64,000 nt of DNA, taken from the NCBI RefSeq assembly GCF_004125825.1, contig NZ_QQWI01000003.1, forward strand, positions 310,001 through 374,000, written 5' to 3'. The notes below the pieces were generated by a model. It had not been told where the DNA came from, did no database searches, and saw nothing but the letters and a program-made list of their open reading frames with translations. The position numbers and the translations under genes were made by a program. Positions 24,901-33,966 of the stretch are shown here, in pieces. Positions within the stretch are counted from its first letter, which is position 1, and the number at the start of each line of letters is the position of its first letter. The stretch is from Fusibacter sp. A1. GTDB taxonomy: Bacteria > Bacillota > Clostridia > Peptostreptococcales > Acidaminobacteraceae.

Positions 24901-24935
24901 AAAAAGAGCTGATTCATTTTGAACCGGCTCTTTTT
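24901..24935. terminator. bidirectional terminator
   Basis: AAAAAGAGC...GCTCTTTTT with an AT-rich loop, between the RRNPP-like gene and the converging dehydrogenase operon. Confidence 0.85.
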
Positions 24936-24956
24936 GTTTTCATATTTTAGACCAAC

Positions 24957-26012
24957 TTAAATACTTACCAGTTGCGTACGACCAGTTTTATCCGCTTCGA
25001 ATGCGGCCTCCATCACCTTCATGACCCGCATGGCCTGCTCCGTTGTGATACTGAGCCCACGCTTTTCTTCGATGGCGTCTATCCATCCGTCGTAGACGAC
25101 ACAAAGGTGGTCTGTGACATCAAGAGGCTCTGTCAGCACAAGTGTTTCTGTAGACTCTTTGCGACGTGGCGCCATGGTTTTTGTCGGACCTGCCTTGGTG
25201 TAGACGATTTCATCCTCCCACGTACTGTCAGGATCGATGCAGCGTACGATTTTGCCGTCGCAGTTCCAGTCATCGATTTGAAGGGTACCTTCTGTTCCAA
25301 GCACGTACCATCTGGGATGGGTGATGTAGTTGTTTGTGGACACTTCGACATGGGCTATAAGGCCCTTTTCGAAGGTCAGCGTGAGTCTGAAATTGTCATC
25401 GACTTCAGGGTACTGGATACTGAACATTTTACATGACACGCTTACCACGCGGTCATCACTCATGTGAAGGAGCTGATCGATAAGGTGCACACCCCAGTCG
25501 AGCATCATTCCGCCACCCAGCTCCTTGATCGTGCGCCAGCCTTTTGGCATTCCGCGCGAACCCTCGACGCGTGATTCAATCACATACACCTCACCCAAAA
25601 GTCCGGCTTCCACAGACCGTTTCATCAGCACGAAATCCTTGTTCGAACGCCTGTTGTGGTTGATGGTGAAGATTTTTCCGTACTCTTTTTCAGCCTCCAT
25701 GATGGAACTGAGCTCAATCGAACTGAGTGTGACCGGTTTTTCACAGATCACGTGTTTGCCGGCAGCCATCGCTTCTATAGATAGTTCCATATGGACTTCA
25801 TTGGTGGTGGCGATCAAGATCAGATCAAGCTCCGGATCATGGAGAATCGCTTCTTTGGACGAGTACGCCTTCAATCCGTTTTGCACTGCCACTTTCATTC
25901 GCTCTGGATTCACATCGTAAACGCCCTTCACTTCAAGTCGTTCGTATGCCTTTAAGCAGTCCACATGGTAGCTTGCCATGCCACCATAGCCTATGATACC
26001 CATTTTCAACAT
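24957..26012 (-). CDS. Gfo/Idh/MocA-family oxidoreductase (fourth gene of sugar operon)
   Basis: 351 residues. An N-terminal Rossmann fold (GIIGYGGMASYHVDCL) and the EKPVTLSS motif (catalytic-region Lys-Pro) near residue 95 define the family; the C-terminal beta-sheet domain contains GGGMMLDWGVHLIDQLLH with the substrate-site Asp and His. GAGG lies 7 bases before the ATG at 26012; the longer frame starts at GTG 26036. Such NAD(P)-dependent enzymes oxidise sugars or cyclitols, often at C2 or C3. It is the last of four genes with two TIM-barrel epimerases and a second dehydrogenase. Substrate unknown. Confidence 0.88.
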   Translation of the reverse strand: MLKMGIIGYGGMASYHVDCLKAYERLEVKGVYDVNPERMKVAVQNGLKAYSSKEAILHDPELDLILIATTNEVHMELSIEAMAAGKHVICEKPVTLSSIELSSIMEAEKEYGKIFTINHNRRSNKDFVLMKRSVEAGLLGEVYVIESRVEGSRGMPKGWRTIKELGGGMMLDWGVHLIDQLLHMSDDRVVSVSCKMFSIQYPEVDDNFRLTLTFEKGLIAHVEVSTNNYITHPRWYVLGTEGTLQIDDWNCDGKIVRCIDPDSTWEDEIVYTKAGPTKTMAPRRKESTETLVLTEPLDVTDHLCVVYDGWIDAIEEKRGLSITTEQAMRVMKVMEAAFEADKTGRTQLVSI

Positions 26013-26036
26013 CTGTTTTCCTCGCTTAACTATCAC

Positions 26037-27002
26037 TTATGCCCACCACATGTCCGCCGGTGATTCGAAAACGATGACCCTATTTAGGAACTCGCACGCC
26101 TTTGACATGCCCTCGTCAATCGACATCAGCGCGTCCTCATGCTCGATGCTGATGATGCCGTCGTAGCCGACCGCTTTTAGCATGCTGATGATGTCGTTCC
26201 AAACTTCAAGTCCGTGCCCGTAACCTACAGTTCTAAACACCCACGACCTGTCGAGTCCATCACCGTAATGTTTGTTGTCAAGCACGCCGTTTATGACTAC
26301 ATTGCGCTCATCGATTTTGGTGTCTTTGGCATGAAAGTGATAGATCGCACCTTTTAATGCCTTGATCGCACTCACAGGATTGATGCCCTGCCAGAACAGA
26401 TGGCTCGGGTCCACGTTCGCTCCGATCACATCACCCACAGCTTCTCTAAGTTTCAGTAGCGTCTCTGGATTGTACACGCAAAAGCCGGGGTGCATTTCTA
26501 GGGCGATCTGGTTCACGCCATGCTCCTTTGCAAAAGCGGCGGTCTCTTTCCAGTAGGGAACAAGCACTTCATCCCACTGATACTCAAGCACGCGTCCAAA
26601 ATCATCCGGCCAAGGGCATGTCACCCAATTGGGGTAGGTGGCACCCGGACCGTCACCCGGGCATCCTGAGAAGGTCACTACCGTGTCCACACCTAATTTT
26701 TCTGCAAGAAGCACAGCGTCTGTAAACTCATCGTGGAATTTTTTTGCGATCTCCTTTTGCGGATGAACCGGGTTTCCGTGGCACGCGAGTGCCGAGATCT
26801 GCATGCCGTATTTTGATACTAACGCTTTGACCTTTTCTACCGCACCCTGATCCACAAGTAGTTCCTTGACATTCAGGTGGGCGCTGCCAGGGTAGCCACC
26901 CGCACCCAGTTCAAGGGCCCCAACGCCCATTTTACTGAGTTTGATCAGTGTTTCTTCTAATGTAAGTGCGCTATATGGTACCGTCAATACTCCTAATTTC
27001 AT
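26037..27002 (-). CDS. sugar phosphate isomerase/epimerase-like TIM barrel (third gene)
   Basis: A 321-residue xylose-isomerase-like AP endonuclease-family TIM barrel. Metal-site segments visible are LACHGNPVHP, ALEMHPGFCVYN (Glu-x-His), GANVDPSHLFWQG (Asp, His), YHFHAKDTKID and GIISIEHEDA (final Glu). Related proteins include IolE/IolI, tagatose 3-epimerase and the 3-keto-glycoside lyases. It lies 24 bases before the downstream dehydrogenase and 21 after the preceding gene. It probably isomerises or cleaves the keto-sugar made by the neighbouring dehydrogenases. Confidence 0.87.
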   Translation of the reverse strand: MKLGVLTVPYSALTLEETLIKLSKMGVGALELGAGGYPGSAHLNVKELLVDQGAVEKVKALVSKYGMQISALACHGNPVHPQKEIAKKFHDEFTDAVLLAEKLGVDTVVTFSGCPGDGPGATYPNWVTCPWPDDFGRVLEYQWDEVLVPYWKETAAFAKEHGVNQIALEMHPGFCVYNPETLLKLREAVGDVIGANVDPSHLFWQGINPVSAIKALKGAIYHFHAKDTKIDERNVVINGVLDNKHYGDGLDRSWVFRTVGYGHGLEVWNDIISMLKAVGYDGIISIEHEDALMSIDEGMSKACEFLNRVIVFESPADMWWA

Positions 27003-27023
27003 GGTCTTACTCCTTTATTGTCA

Positions 27024-27752
27024 TCATTTATGTGATAGCAAGCTCCTAAGTGAACGTTCCATGCTCTCAAGGCTAGTACCGCTAGAAGTCTCTTGTTCAT
27101 AGATAAAGTCCTTCTCAGGATAATCCATGATCATGCGCTTAAAGTCGATCACACCCTCACCCGCTTCCACGTTTAGCCTTTCACCAAGTACTTTCGTCTG
27201 TTTTAAATGAACCACAGGGCATCTGCTTGAATTGATTTTAAGATACTCCTCTGGATCAAGTCCTGCCACCGCTATCCAGTAAAGGTCGGGCTGTAGAACC
27301 ACATAGCGGCTGTCCACGTGTTCAAATAGGACTTCAAGGGGGGATTGTCCCTGCGATTCTTCAAATTCATGGTCGTGATTGTGGTAGGCGAAAATAAGGT
27401 CTGACTCCGCGCATTTTTTTCCGATCGCACTGAAGAGTTTCGCATGCTCCAACGCGCTTTCCACCGACGTGATGTCGGCCCATGGACAAACGAGATACTT
27501 TGCACCCAGATCGTTTAAAAATTCGATTTCCTCCTCCAGATGTGTGGTGAGCCTGTCAAGGCTTACATGCGAAGAGATCGCAATCAGTCCCAAGCTGTCG
27601 AGTTTTTCTTTGAGCTCCTTTGCTGCATATCCCCCATATCCTGCGAATTCGACACCCGCATATCCCATGGCTGCGATTTTTTCAAGCGTACCCATATAAT
27701 CCTTAACCATCTCGTCTCTGATGGAATACAGCTGGGCGTATATTTTTTTCAT
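27024..27752 (-). CDS. sugar phosphate isomerase/epimerase-like TIM barrel (second gene)
   Basis: A 242-residue, shorter xylose-isomerase-like barrel: GYAGVEFAGYGG, AYHNHDHEFEE, VLQPDLYWIAVAG, VVHLKQTKVLGERL and FIYEQETSSG hold the expected Glu, Asp, His and Glu metal-site residues. GGGAG lies 6 bases before the ATG at 27752. It differs markedly from its 321-residue neighbour, so the pair are not recent duplicates and may act in sequence. Operon membership suggests a role in sugar or cyclitol rearrangement. Confidence 0.85.
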   Translation of the reverse strand: MKKIYAQLYSIRDEMVKDYMGTLEKIAAMGYAGVEFAGYGGYAAKELKEKLDSLGLIAISSHVSLDRLTTHLEEEIEFLNDLGAKYLVCPWADITSVESALEHAKLFSAIGKKCAESDLIFAYHNHDHEFEESQGQSPLEVLFEHVDSRYVVLQPDLYWIAVAGLDPEEYLKINSSRCPVVHLKQTKVLGERLNVEAGEGVIDFKRMIMDYPEKDFIYEQETSSGTSLESMERSLRSLLSHK

Positions 27753-27778
27753 CCTCTTCTCCCTATTTAGCCACAAGG

Positions 27779-28855
27779 TTAAAATTCAATTTCTTTACCC
27801 GTTCTTGCCGATTCGTAGATCGCCTCGAGGATCTCGGTGACCACCAGGGCCTGCTCCGCCTCGACAACTAGTGGCTCGTCTTCTATCACAGCCCTATAAA
27901 ACGCTTTGGCTTCTAGTACTTCAGGCTTGTCCTCGCCGCCTTCGTAAAAGTCCACGCCTTCTGCGCCAAGCGACGGCTTCAGTGTCGTAAGCTTTCCAAA
28001 ATCAGTACTGTTGATCCGAAGACCGTCTTCCATGTCTGCTCCTGCCTTTGTCCCGCAAAGGGTAGTACGCGCTTCTTTCACATCCAGGGTGTTCAGCGCC
28101 CAGCTCGCCTCCAGCATGATTGTCGCACCGTTTTCCATGGTGATGAACCCGAAAGCCGAATCTTCCACAGTAAAGGCTTGAGTGTCCCAGTCTCCCCATG
28201 CGTTGCCCGTTTGGGTCTGGTCGCCCAGCTTTTTATAGACGCTGCCCTTGACACTTTTGACCTTGTAATTGTCCATAGCCCAAAGCGTAAGGTCCAGGGC
28301 ATGGGTTCCGATATCTATAAGGGGGCCTCCGCCTTGTTCCTCTTCGTTTAGGAACACGCCCCATGTCGGTACGGCGCGACGTCTTATGGCATGGGCTTTG
28401 GCAAAGTAGACCTCTCCCAAATCTCCACGCTTTACGGCCTTGTGCAGGTACTGACTATCCGCCCGATACCTGTTCTGATAGCCGATCGTCAACAGCTTGC
28501 CTGTTTTCTTTGACGCTTCTAGCATCAGTCGCGCATCCTTTGCCGTCTTTGCCATCGGCTTCTCGCACATCACGTGTTTGCCAGCCACCATGGCGGCAAC
28601 GGATATCTCCATGTGCGACTTGTTTGGGGTGCATACATGGATGGTGTCGATCGATTCGTCTTTTAAAAGCTCATTGAAGTCCTGATACGCCTTTGCTCCC
28701 TTTATGCCGAAGTCTTTTACAGCCTGTTTCGCCTTTGTAAGATCGATGTCGCAAAAGGCCACCATCTCGACCTGATCAAGCTTTTTAAGCACCGGCATAT
28801 GTTTGTTGTTTGCAATACCGCCACACCCTATAATTCCAACGCGAATCTTCTTCAT
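27779..28855 (-). CDS. Gfo/Idh/MocA-family oxidoreductase (first gene of sugar operon)
   Basis: 358 residues: Rossmann motif VGIIGCGGIANNKHMP, CEKPMAKTAKDA near residue 95, and GGGPLIDIGTHALDLTLWAM with Asp and His of the active site. AAGGAGAG lies 6 bases before the ATG at 28855; the longer frame begins at GTG 28882. It heads the four-gene operon and is divergent from an AraC-family regulator. With two dehydrogenases and two epimerase-like barrels but no kinase, transporter or hydrolase, the operon looks like a redox-isomerase pathway acting on an imported sugar or glycoside. Confidence 0.88.
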   Translation of the reverse strand: MKKIRVGIIGCGGIANNKHMPVLKKLDQVEMVAFCDIDLTKAKQAVKDFGIKGAKAYQDFNELLKDESIDTIHVCTPNKSHMEISVAAMVAGKHVMCEKPMAKTAKDARLMLEASKKTGKLLTIGYQNRYRADSQYLHKAVKRGDLGEVYFAKAHAIRRRAVPTWGVFLNEEEQGGGPLIDIGTHALDLTLWAMDNYKVKSVKGSVYKKLGDQTQTGNAWGDWDTQAFTVEDSAFGFITMENGATIMLEASWALNTLDVKEARTTLCGTKAGADMEDGLRINSTDFGKLTTLKPSLGAEGVDFYEGGEDKPEVLEAKAFYRAVIEDEPLVVEAEQALVVTEILEAIYESARTGKEIEF

Positions 28856-29052
28856 CACTAACTCTCCTTGTCCTTGACTCACAGTTTAAATTCCTTTTAA
28901 TGCTGTCAGTATAGCTAAAATAGCGTTTTCATAATATAATAATTGCATCAAGAAATATCAATTATTTGTCATAGCAAATACACTTTCAGACTTTTATATA
29001 ACTGTAACTTCTCGAAAACCTACTTATTTCAACGCTTTCATAAGGAGCACAG

Positions 29053-29958
29053 ATGAAAAGCTTTTACGAAAACCAAAAATTTATTGTGGGTGGCGTCTCC
29101 TACCCCTTCAGAAGCCATATACAAGAAGCCGTGGGGCAGCGCGTCATGGTCGAAGCGCATTATCATACCTATATTGAAATCCTCTACTGCCTAAGCGGCA
29201 GTTTCAGCATTTTCTTGGACGGTAAGGGCGATACGTTTTACAAAGGGGATATGGTCGTCATCAATTCGATGGAAGTGCACTATATCAGGGCCCTCTCAGA
29301 AGGAAACAACAAGTACATCGTCATACGCTTTGACCCAGAACTCCTCTACACCACGACGCAAACCATCTTTGAGGCGAAATACGTGTTGCCCTTCACCATG
29401 CTTCACGCCACGCACCAGAAGATATTCAGGCATCACGAGATCAGCGCCACTTTTCTCCCCCAACTTTTAAATGAGATCCTCGTGGAAGACGCACAAAAAA
29501 AATACGGGTTCGAACTCGCGGTTCGTACCCATATCGGTCGTATTTTTTTATGGATTTTAAGAACCTGGAATGAGCAGGGCCTCGACCTCAACCTCTGCTA
29601 TGCCTTCAACCAAGAGACCATCGAGCGGCTTCAAAAGGTGTTCGACCATGTTGAAAACCACTACGACCGGGTAATCACCATAGACGAGATGGCTCAGCTT
29701 TCGAACATGAGCTACAGTTATTTCTCTAGGTTTTTCAAATCCGCCATGCAGCGCAATTTCAGCGACTACGTCAATCACGTGCGCGTATCCAAAGCCGAGA
29801 ACCTTTTGGCTACGACCGACTTCAGCATCACCGATGTAGCACTAAGCGTAGGATTTTCAACATCCAGCTACTTTATACAGCAGTTCAAACACTACAAGAA
29901 CATGACCCCCCGTCAATTCAGAGCCAACTTCAAGTCTTTGGTGGATAGGTATGAGTGA
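29053..29958 (+). CDS. AraC-family transcriptional activator
   Basis: 301 residues: an N-terminal cupin sensing domain (EAHYHTYIEILYCLSGSFSIFLDGKGDTFYKGDMVVINSMEVH) and a C-terminal double HTH (about 200-300) with ITIDEMAQLSNMSYSYFSRFFKSA and ITDVALSVGFSTSSYFIQQFKHYKNMTPRQFR. It is divergent from the dehydrogenase-epimerase operon (197 bases between starts) and is the likely sugar-responsive activator of that operon. AAGGAG lies 7 bases before the ATG. Confidence 0.93.
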   Translation: MKSFYENQKFIVGGVSYPFRSHIQEAVGQRVMVEAHYHTYIEILYCLSGSFSIFLDGKGDTFYKGDMVVINSMEVHYIRALSEGNNKYIVIRFDPELLYTTTQTIFEAKYVLPFTMLHATHQKIFRHHEISATFLPQLLNEILVEDAQKKYGFELAVRTHIGRIFLWILRTWNEQGLDLNLCYAFNQETIERLQKVFDHVENHYDRVITIDEMAQLSNMSYSYFSRFFKSAMQRNFSDYVNHVRVSKAENLLATTDFSITDVALSVGFSTSSYFIQQFKHYKNMTPRQFRANFKSLVDRYE

Positions 29959-30120
29959 GCGTTCAAATTATACGCCCCCTAAGTACCTTGCATTGATACA
30001 ACTTCTCTTCTTTCATGATAAAAATAATTTATTGTAATTTTTCGTGTTGACCTTAGAGTAACTCAAACGTTTATGATTGGTGTGAAATCGTTTTCTAAAT
30101 AAATTTTAAGAGGAGAGAAT

Positions 30121-31320
30121 ATGTTTACAGTTAAAAACAAGTATATGGTTTTGGTAGGAGCATTACTCGCTCAAGTTACCATAGCGGGCTTATACGCATG
30201 GAGTATATTCGGCACCGCACTGCAAGTGGAACGTGGTTGGGATGGAAATTCCATACTTTTACCTTACTCACTGGCACAATTCGTCTTTGCATTCAGTACG
30301 CTTGCATCAGGCCGCCTAGTGGATAAGCACGGTCCTAGAATCACATTGATGATCGGTGGTCTTTTATATGGAACAGGACTCATCTTGTCTTCATTTGTAA
30401 CATCTCCAAGCATGCTTTACTTGACTTATGGTGTCTTGACAGGCGCAGGTGTAGGTTTTGTCTATGTTTGCCCGCTTTCAACACTGATCAAATGGTTCCC
30501 TAAGAACAGAGGTATGATCACAGGTCTTTCTGTCGGCGTATTCGGTGGTGGAAGTATCATCTTCCAAAAGGTCATTTCAAACTTCTTGACTACAACGGAC
30601 GTTTCTGGCGCTTTCCTTAAACTTGGTATCATCTCAATGGCGCTGATCATGACAGGTGCCTTATTCACAAACAATCCAGTCGGCTTTGTAAAGCAATCCG
30701 CTCAAAAGGGCGAAGGCGACTATACTACTAAAGAAATGATGAAGACATCGAAATTCAAGATCACTTGGGTGATGTACTGGTTGGCAGTAATTCCAGGTCT
30801 GCTTGTACTTGGTGCCGCTAAAAACATCGGTATCGAAGTTGCTGGTCTTGATGTGACAATGGCTGCAGGTGTCATCTCTATCCTGGCGATATCCAATGCC
30901 GGCAGTAGACTTGTTTCCGGTACCTTGTCCGATAAGTTCGGCACGCTCAATGTGCTTAAGCTGATCTTCGTGATTACGATCGCATCACTCCTGTCACTAA
31001 GCTTCTTAGCGGATATCAAAGCGGTATTCTACCTAAGCGTTATCGGTGTGGCAGTGGGTTACGGCGGTTTCCTGGCACTTTTCCCTACGTTCACAAATCA
31101 AGAGTTCGGTTCATTCAGATACGGATCCAACTATGGTGTGGTTTACCAGGCATACGGCCTTGCGGCACTATCCGGTATCTTCATCAAGTCAATGGTCGGT
31201 AGTTATACGACTACATTCATCTTCTCGGCGGTTGCCGCGATGATCGGTCTTGGACTTTCCTTCTTCATCAAAGAGAGAGCGAAAGAAGAAGCTACTGCTA
31301 AAACAACTAAATCGGCATAG
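30121..31320 (+). CDS. MFS transporter, oxalate/formate antiporter (OFA) family
   Basis: 399 residues with about twelve membrane helices. The N-terminus GLYAWSIFGTALQVERGW and SGRLVDKHGPR (loop 2-3 MFS motif), TGAGVGFVYVCPLSTLIKWFPKNRGMITGLSVG mark the OFA family. Members exchange small carboxylates such as oxalate, formate or pyruvate. AAGAGGAGAG precedes the ATG. Upstream lies a 160-base interval with a TTGACC element and no further gene. It is monocistronic with a strong terminator and not obviously linked to the AraC system before it. Confidence 0.88.
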   Translation: MFTVKNKYMVLVGALLAQVTIAGLYAWSIFGTALQVERGWDGNSILLPYSLAQFVFAFSTLASGRLVDKHGPRITLMIGGLLYGTGLILSSFVTSPSMLYLTYGVLTGAGVGFVYVCPLSTLIKWFPKNRGMITGLSVGVFGGGSIIFQKVISNFLTTTDVSGAFLKLGIISMALIMTGALFTNNPVGFVKQSAQKGEGDYTTKEMMKTSKFKITWVMYWLAVIPGLLVLGAAKNIGIEVAGLDVTMAAGVISILAISNAGSRLVSGTLSDKFGTLNVLKLIFVITIASLLSLSFLADIKAVFYLSVIGVAVGYGGFLALFPTFTNQEFGSFRYGSNYGVVYQAYGLAALSGIFIKSMVGSYTTTFIFSAVAAMIGLGLSFFIKERAKEEATAKTTKSA

Positions 31321-31330
31321 TAAAAAGGCA

Positions 31331-31364
31331 AAAAATCAGACCACTCGAATGAGTGGTCTTTTTA
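31331..31364. terminator. bidirectional terminator
   Basis: GACCACTC/GAGTGGTC with loop GAAT, flanked by AAAAA and TTTTTA. It ends the OFA transporter and the converging EamA gene. Confidence 0.9.
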
Positions 31365-31374
31365 TTTCATTCTA

Positions 31375-32223
31375 TTAGCGAACCGCTCTAGCAAGAGTTT
31401 CCCTTCCATCGATCATCTGCTTCCAAACAATCGATCCAAGTACGACCCCTCCACCGATCAGCGAGTACACCGTCGGCTTCTCACCGATGAAGATCAAGAC
31501 CCAGAGCGGATTGAAGAGGGGTTCTATGACCGGTATCAGAGCGGCTTCAAGCGCTGTCACATGTTGAACCGATTTTGTGAACAAGACATATCCAAGCCCT
31601 AATTGAAAAATCCCAAGCACTAGAATGCTGGACACGCTTTGAACCGTGATGGACGGTGGAAAGAGCAATGCGAAGGGTAGCGCCAGGACAAACAGAATCG
31701 CACTTCCCAAAAGTGTCATATGAAGCGGATTGTTTTCTTTTTTACGATTCATCACAAGAATCATCACCGCAAGCATGATACCCGCTAGGATAGCAAGGAG
31801 GTTTCCCAGCATGTTTCCGACCGACAGGTTTCCGACAAAAAACAGGACCATGCCCGTCATCACAGATAGGATCACCAGCACATCCCTTTTGCGAAGCACT
31901 TCCTTGTACACTACTGTAGAGATCATCAAAACCCATATGGGTGCGGTAAACTGAAGCAAGATCGCATTGGTCGAGGTCGTCAGCTTATTGGCAAAGATAA
32001 AGCAGGTTGCAAGTGTCGCATAGCAAACGGCGCCTATCCAGACGTCCTTTGAAAACCGCTTTGGCAGTTTTCCTGAAAAGAACAGCATGAGACTACCTGC
32101 GATACCGCTTCTTATCCCTGCGATGACTAACGGATGCCAGTCTACAAGTTTGATGAACAAACCGCCTAAGCTCCATAAGAGAGCGGCGCATACCATGTAT
32201 ATAATCGCTTTATTTCTACTCAT
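31375..32223 (-). CDS. EamA/DMT-superfamily transporter
   Basis: A 282-residue protein with ten predicted helices in two EamA repeats (YMVCAALLWSLGGLFIKLVDWHPL at the start; LVLGIFQLGLGYVLFTKSVQHVTALEAALIPVIEPLFNPLW in the second half, the family's characteristic ending). GAGGTTGAGA lies just before the ATG at 32223; the longer frame to 32271 lacks a site. It probably exports amino acids or other metabolites. Monocistronic; substrate unknown. Confidence 0.88.
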   Translation of the reverse strand: MSRNKAIIYMVCAALLWSLGGLFIKLVDWHPLVIAGIRSGIAGSLMLFFSGKLPKRFSKDVWIGAVCYATLATCFIFANKLTTSTNAILLQFTAPIWVLMISTVVYKEVLRKRDVLVILSVMTGMVLFFVGNLSVGNMLGNLLAILAGIMLAVMILVMNRKKENNPLHMTLLGSAILFVLALPFALLFPPSITVQSVSSILVLGIFQLGLGYVLFTKSVQHVTALEAALIPVIEPLFNPLWVLIFIGEKPTVYSLIGGGVVLGSIVWKQMIDGRETLARAVR

Positions 32224-32284
32224 TCTCAACCTCGTTTTTATGTCTTTAATGACATTATAGGGCCCAGGCAATTATTTGTAAATT

Positions 32285-32307
32285 AAAAAAGCTCCCCGTA
32301 GGGGAGC
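32285..32307 (-). terminator. terminator of the ccdA-tlpA-csoR operon
   Basis: GCTCCCC/GGGGAGC with loop TAC and a TTTTTT tail on the minus strand, right after the csoR-like stop. Confidence 0.9.
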
Positions 32308-32310
32308 CAG

Positions 32311-32577
32311 TTATTTTGAATAGTTCAAAAGCGTTTTTATCACGTTTTCCATCTGCTTCTTATCCACCAGATTACCATCGTCGTCTGTGACCATGCACTG
32401 CATCGCATGCTCTTCCATGATGACGATTCCCACCTTATGGACACTCGATTTGATTGCTGCGATCTGTAGCAGGATGTCCTCACACGGCTTATCCTCTTCA
32501 ATCATCTTCTCTATGCCTGCGATGTGTCCCTTGATTGTTTTCAGCCTATTGATAATCTTTTTCTTCGCATCATTCAT
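32311..32577 (-). CDS. CsoR/CstR-family (DUF156) repressor
   Basis: An 88-residue all-helical repressor. The three signature positions are occupied by C32 (KPCEDIL), H57 and C61 (EEHAMQC), the Cys-His-Cys triad of copper-sensing CsoR; CstR persulfide sensors keep two cysteines and lack that histidine. However, it shares an operon with TlpA and CcdA thiol proteins, and C-tract/G-tract operators also sit at a persulfide-processing fusion gene and a glutaredoxin. So residues suggest Cu(I) and the putative regulon suggests sulfur or thiol stress. AGGAGGGG precedes the ATG. Confidence 0.88.
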   Translation of the reverse strand: MNDAKKKIINRLKTIKGHIAGIEKMIEEDKPCEDILLQIAAIKSSVHKVGIVIMEEHAMQCMVTDDDGNLVDKKQMENVIKTLLNYSK

Positions 32578-32588
32578 AATAGCCCCTC

Positions 32589-33197
32589 CTATTGTCTTGC
32601 GTTCTCTACTAGCTTTAAAAACTGCTCTTTATTTATCGTTCCGACATGGTAATCTGTGATGATCCCATCGGGACCGACGACCACACTCGTTGGAATCGAA
32701 CGCACTTTGTAATCTCTTGCAGCAACACTTTTTTCATCTAAGAGTATCGGAAAAGCGATTTCGAATTCCTCGAGCAGCGCATACATGTCCTCTAACTTAT
32801 CCTGTTCAGTCAGGTTGATTCCTAAAACGACGACACCATCGTCCTTGTTTTCAAGATAGGCTTCGTTGATGTAGGGCATCTCTGCTCTACAAGGGGGACA
32901 CCAGCTTGCAAAGAAGTTGAGTATCACTACTTGTCCCTCGAAATCGGATAAGGATACAGGGTTGCCGTCTATGTCATCAAGACTCACGTCAATCGCCTTC
33001 TTACCCGGTAAAAATCCTTCTTCTACACTCGCCTCTTCGACAGCTTCAGAAACAGCCTCCGTACTTTCCTGCTCATCCGCTTGAACGGTTTGAGGCTGAT
33101 CGCCTTTTGGCGGTTCTATAGAAAGATTGACTGGCTGACAGGCCAGAAGTATCACGCTGAGTACGATGAGCAGTACACTTACCATTATTTTTTTCAT
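32589..33197 (-). CDS. TlpA/ResA-like thiol-disulfide lipoprotein
   Basis: 202 residues: signal peptide with lipobox ILLAC (lipid Cys20), a low-complexity acidic linker (about 30-62), then a thioredoxin-like TlpA domain with active site WCPPC (C100, C103) and the cis-proline SIPTSVVV near residue 168. It is membrane-anchored and faces outward, reducing disulfides with electrons received from the CcdA homologue encoded 11 bases upstream. It is the middle gene of the ccdA-tlpA-csoR operon. Confidence 0.93.
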   Translation of the reverse strand: MKKIMVSVLLIVLSVILLACQPVNLSIEPPKGDQPQTVQADEQESTEAVSEAVEEASVEEGFLPGKKAIDVSLDDIDGNPVSLSDFEGQVVILNFFASWCPPCRAEMPYINEAYLENKDDGVVVLGINLTEQDKLEDMYALLEEFEIAFPILLDEKSVAARDYKVRSIPTSVVVGPDGIITDYHVGTINKEQFLKLVENARQ

Positions 33198-33208
33198 ATT
33201 TCGCTCCT

Positions 33209-33889
33209 TTACGAGAAGAATGCTGTTATCTTATTGAGATAATTGAAGTAAATCATAAATCCTACGGCGATAATCAGAAGTCCTGACAGGACTTTGACGA
33301 CATGCAGATACTTTCCCGACTTTTCAAGCAGGATCACAAGCTGACTCATGAGCAGCACCGAAGCTATAAATGGAATCATGAAACCGAAGGCATAGATCAG
33401 CAGTAAGAACATTCCTGTTCCAATCGTCTGACTGTTCGCAGCGTACAAAAGCACCGTAGCCAGTATGGGGCCGACACAGGGAGTCCATCCAAAGCTGAAG
33501 GCCATTCCCATAACCACCGCAGTACCGAATTTTGCTTTTTTCGCACGAACCCTTACTTTACGTTCTCTCATCAGGAAACTTGGTTTGATGATTCCGAGCT
33601 GAAAGACCCCCAGTAGGATGACAAGTATACCGAATACTTTTCTTAAGGTATCTGAAATTCCAAGTAAAAATCCGCCCACGCTCGTCGCGACCGCGCCAAG
33701 TAAAATGAAGACCAGTATGAGTCCTATGAAAAAGCCTGCTCCGTTCACATATAATTTTCTCCTGCTTCCACCTTCCTCATCCATCTCACCGGCTAGAAAC
33801 CCGGCTAACATGGGAATCAGAGGCACGATACATGGCGAGAAAAAGGACAGCAGACCTGCTAGCCATACACCAAAATAGGTTATTTGCAC
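33209..33889 (-). CDS. CcdA-type transmembrane thiol-electron carrier
   Basis: A 226-residue, six-helix member of the CcdA/DsbD membrane family. The paired redox cysteines are C20 in FFSPCIVPLIP and the one in FGWTPCVGPIL. It carries reducing equivalents from cytosolic thioredoxin to extracytoplasmic proteins such as the TlpA-like lipoprotein encoded next. The start is GTG at 33889 with AAGGAG 6 bases before it. No cytochrome c maturation genes are nearby, so a general thiol role is more likely. Confidence 0.93.
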   Translation of the reverse strand: MQITYFGVWLAGLLSFFSPCIVPLIPMLAGFLAGEMDEEGGSRRKLYVNGAGFFIGLILVFILLGAVATSVGGFLLGISDTLRKVFGILVILLGVFQLGIIKPSFLMRERKVRVRAKKAKFGTAVVMGMAFSFGWTPCVGPILATVLLYAANSQTIGTGMFLLLIYAFGFMIPFIASVLLMSQLVILLEKSGKYLHVVKVLSGLLIIAVGFMIYFNYLNKITAFFS

Positions 33890-33920
33890 GTTCAGCTCCT
33901 TATCATTGATTAAAAATCAA

Positions 33921-33942
33921 GGCTGTTTCATAAGAAACAGCC
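33921..33942. terminator. hairpin in the ccdA leader
   Basis: A perfect 9-bp stem GGCTGTTTC/GAAACAGCC with loop TTAT. It lies 55 bases past the stop of the CoA-disulfide reductase fusion but also inside the 5' leader of ccdA (promoter at 33967-33995). The following bases TTGATTTTTA make a weak U-tract, so it may be a leaky terminator or a leader attenuator. Confidence 0.6.
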
Positions 33943-33966
33943 TCGTTTGTCATGTTGCTTTATTAT

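Noticed and set aside
30001..30120. A sigma-A promoter for the OFA transporter (TTGACC ... TATGAT)
   Set aside because: The spacing between the two elements is about 19 bases and the -10 choice is ambiguous, so I do not list it as a feature.
32311..32577. Naming the repressor CstR outright
   Set aside because: The protein keeps the histidine (H57) of the copper-sensing triad, which CstR lacks. The regulon points to sulfur, so I leave the type open.
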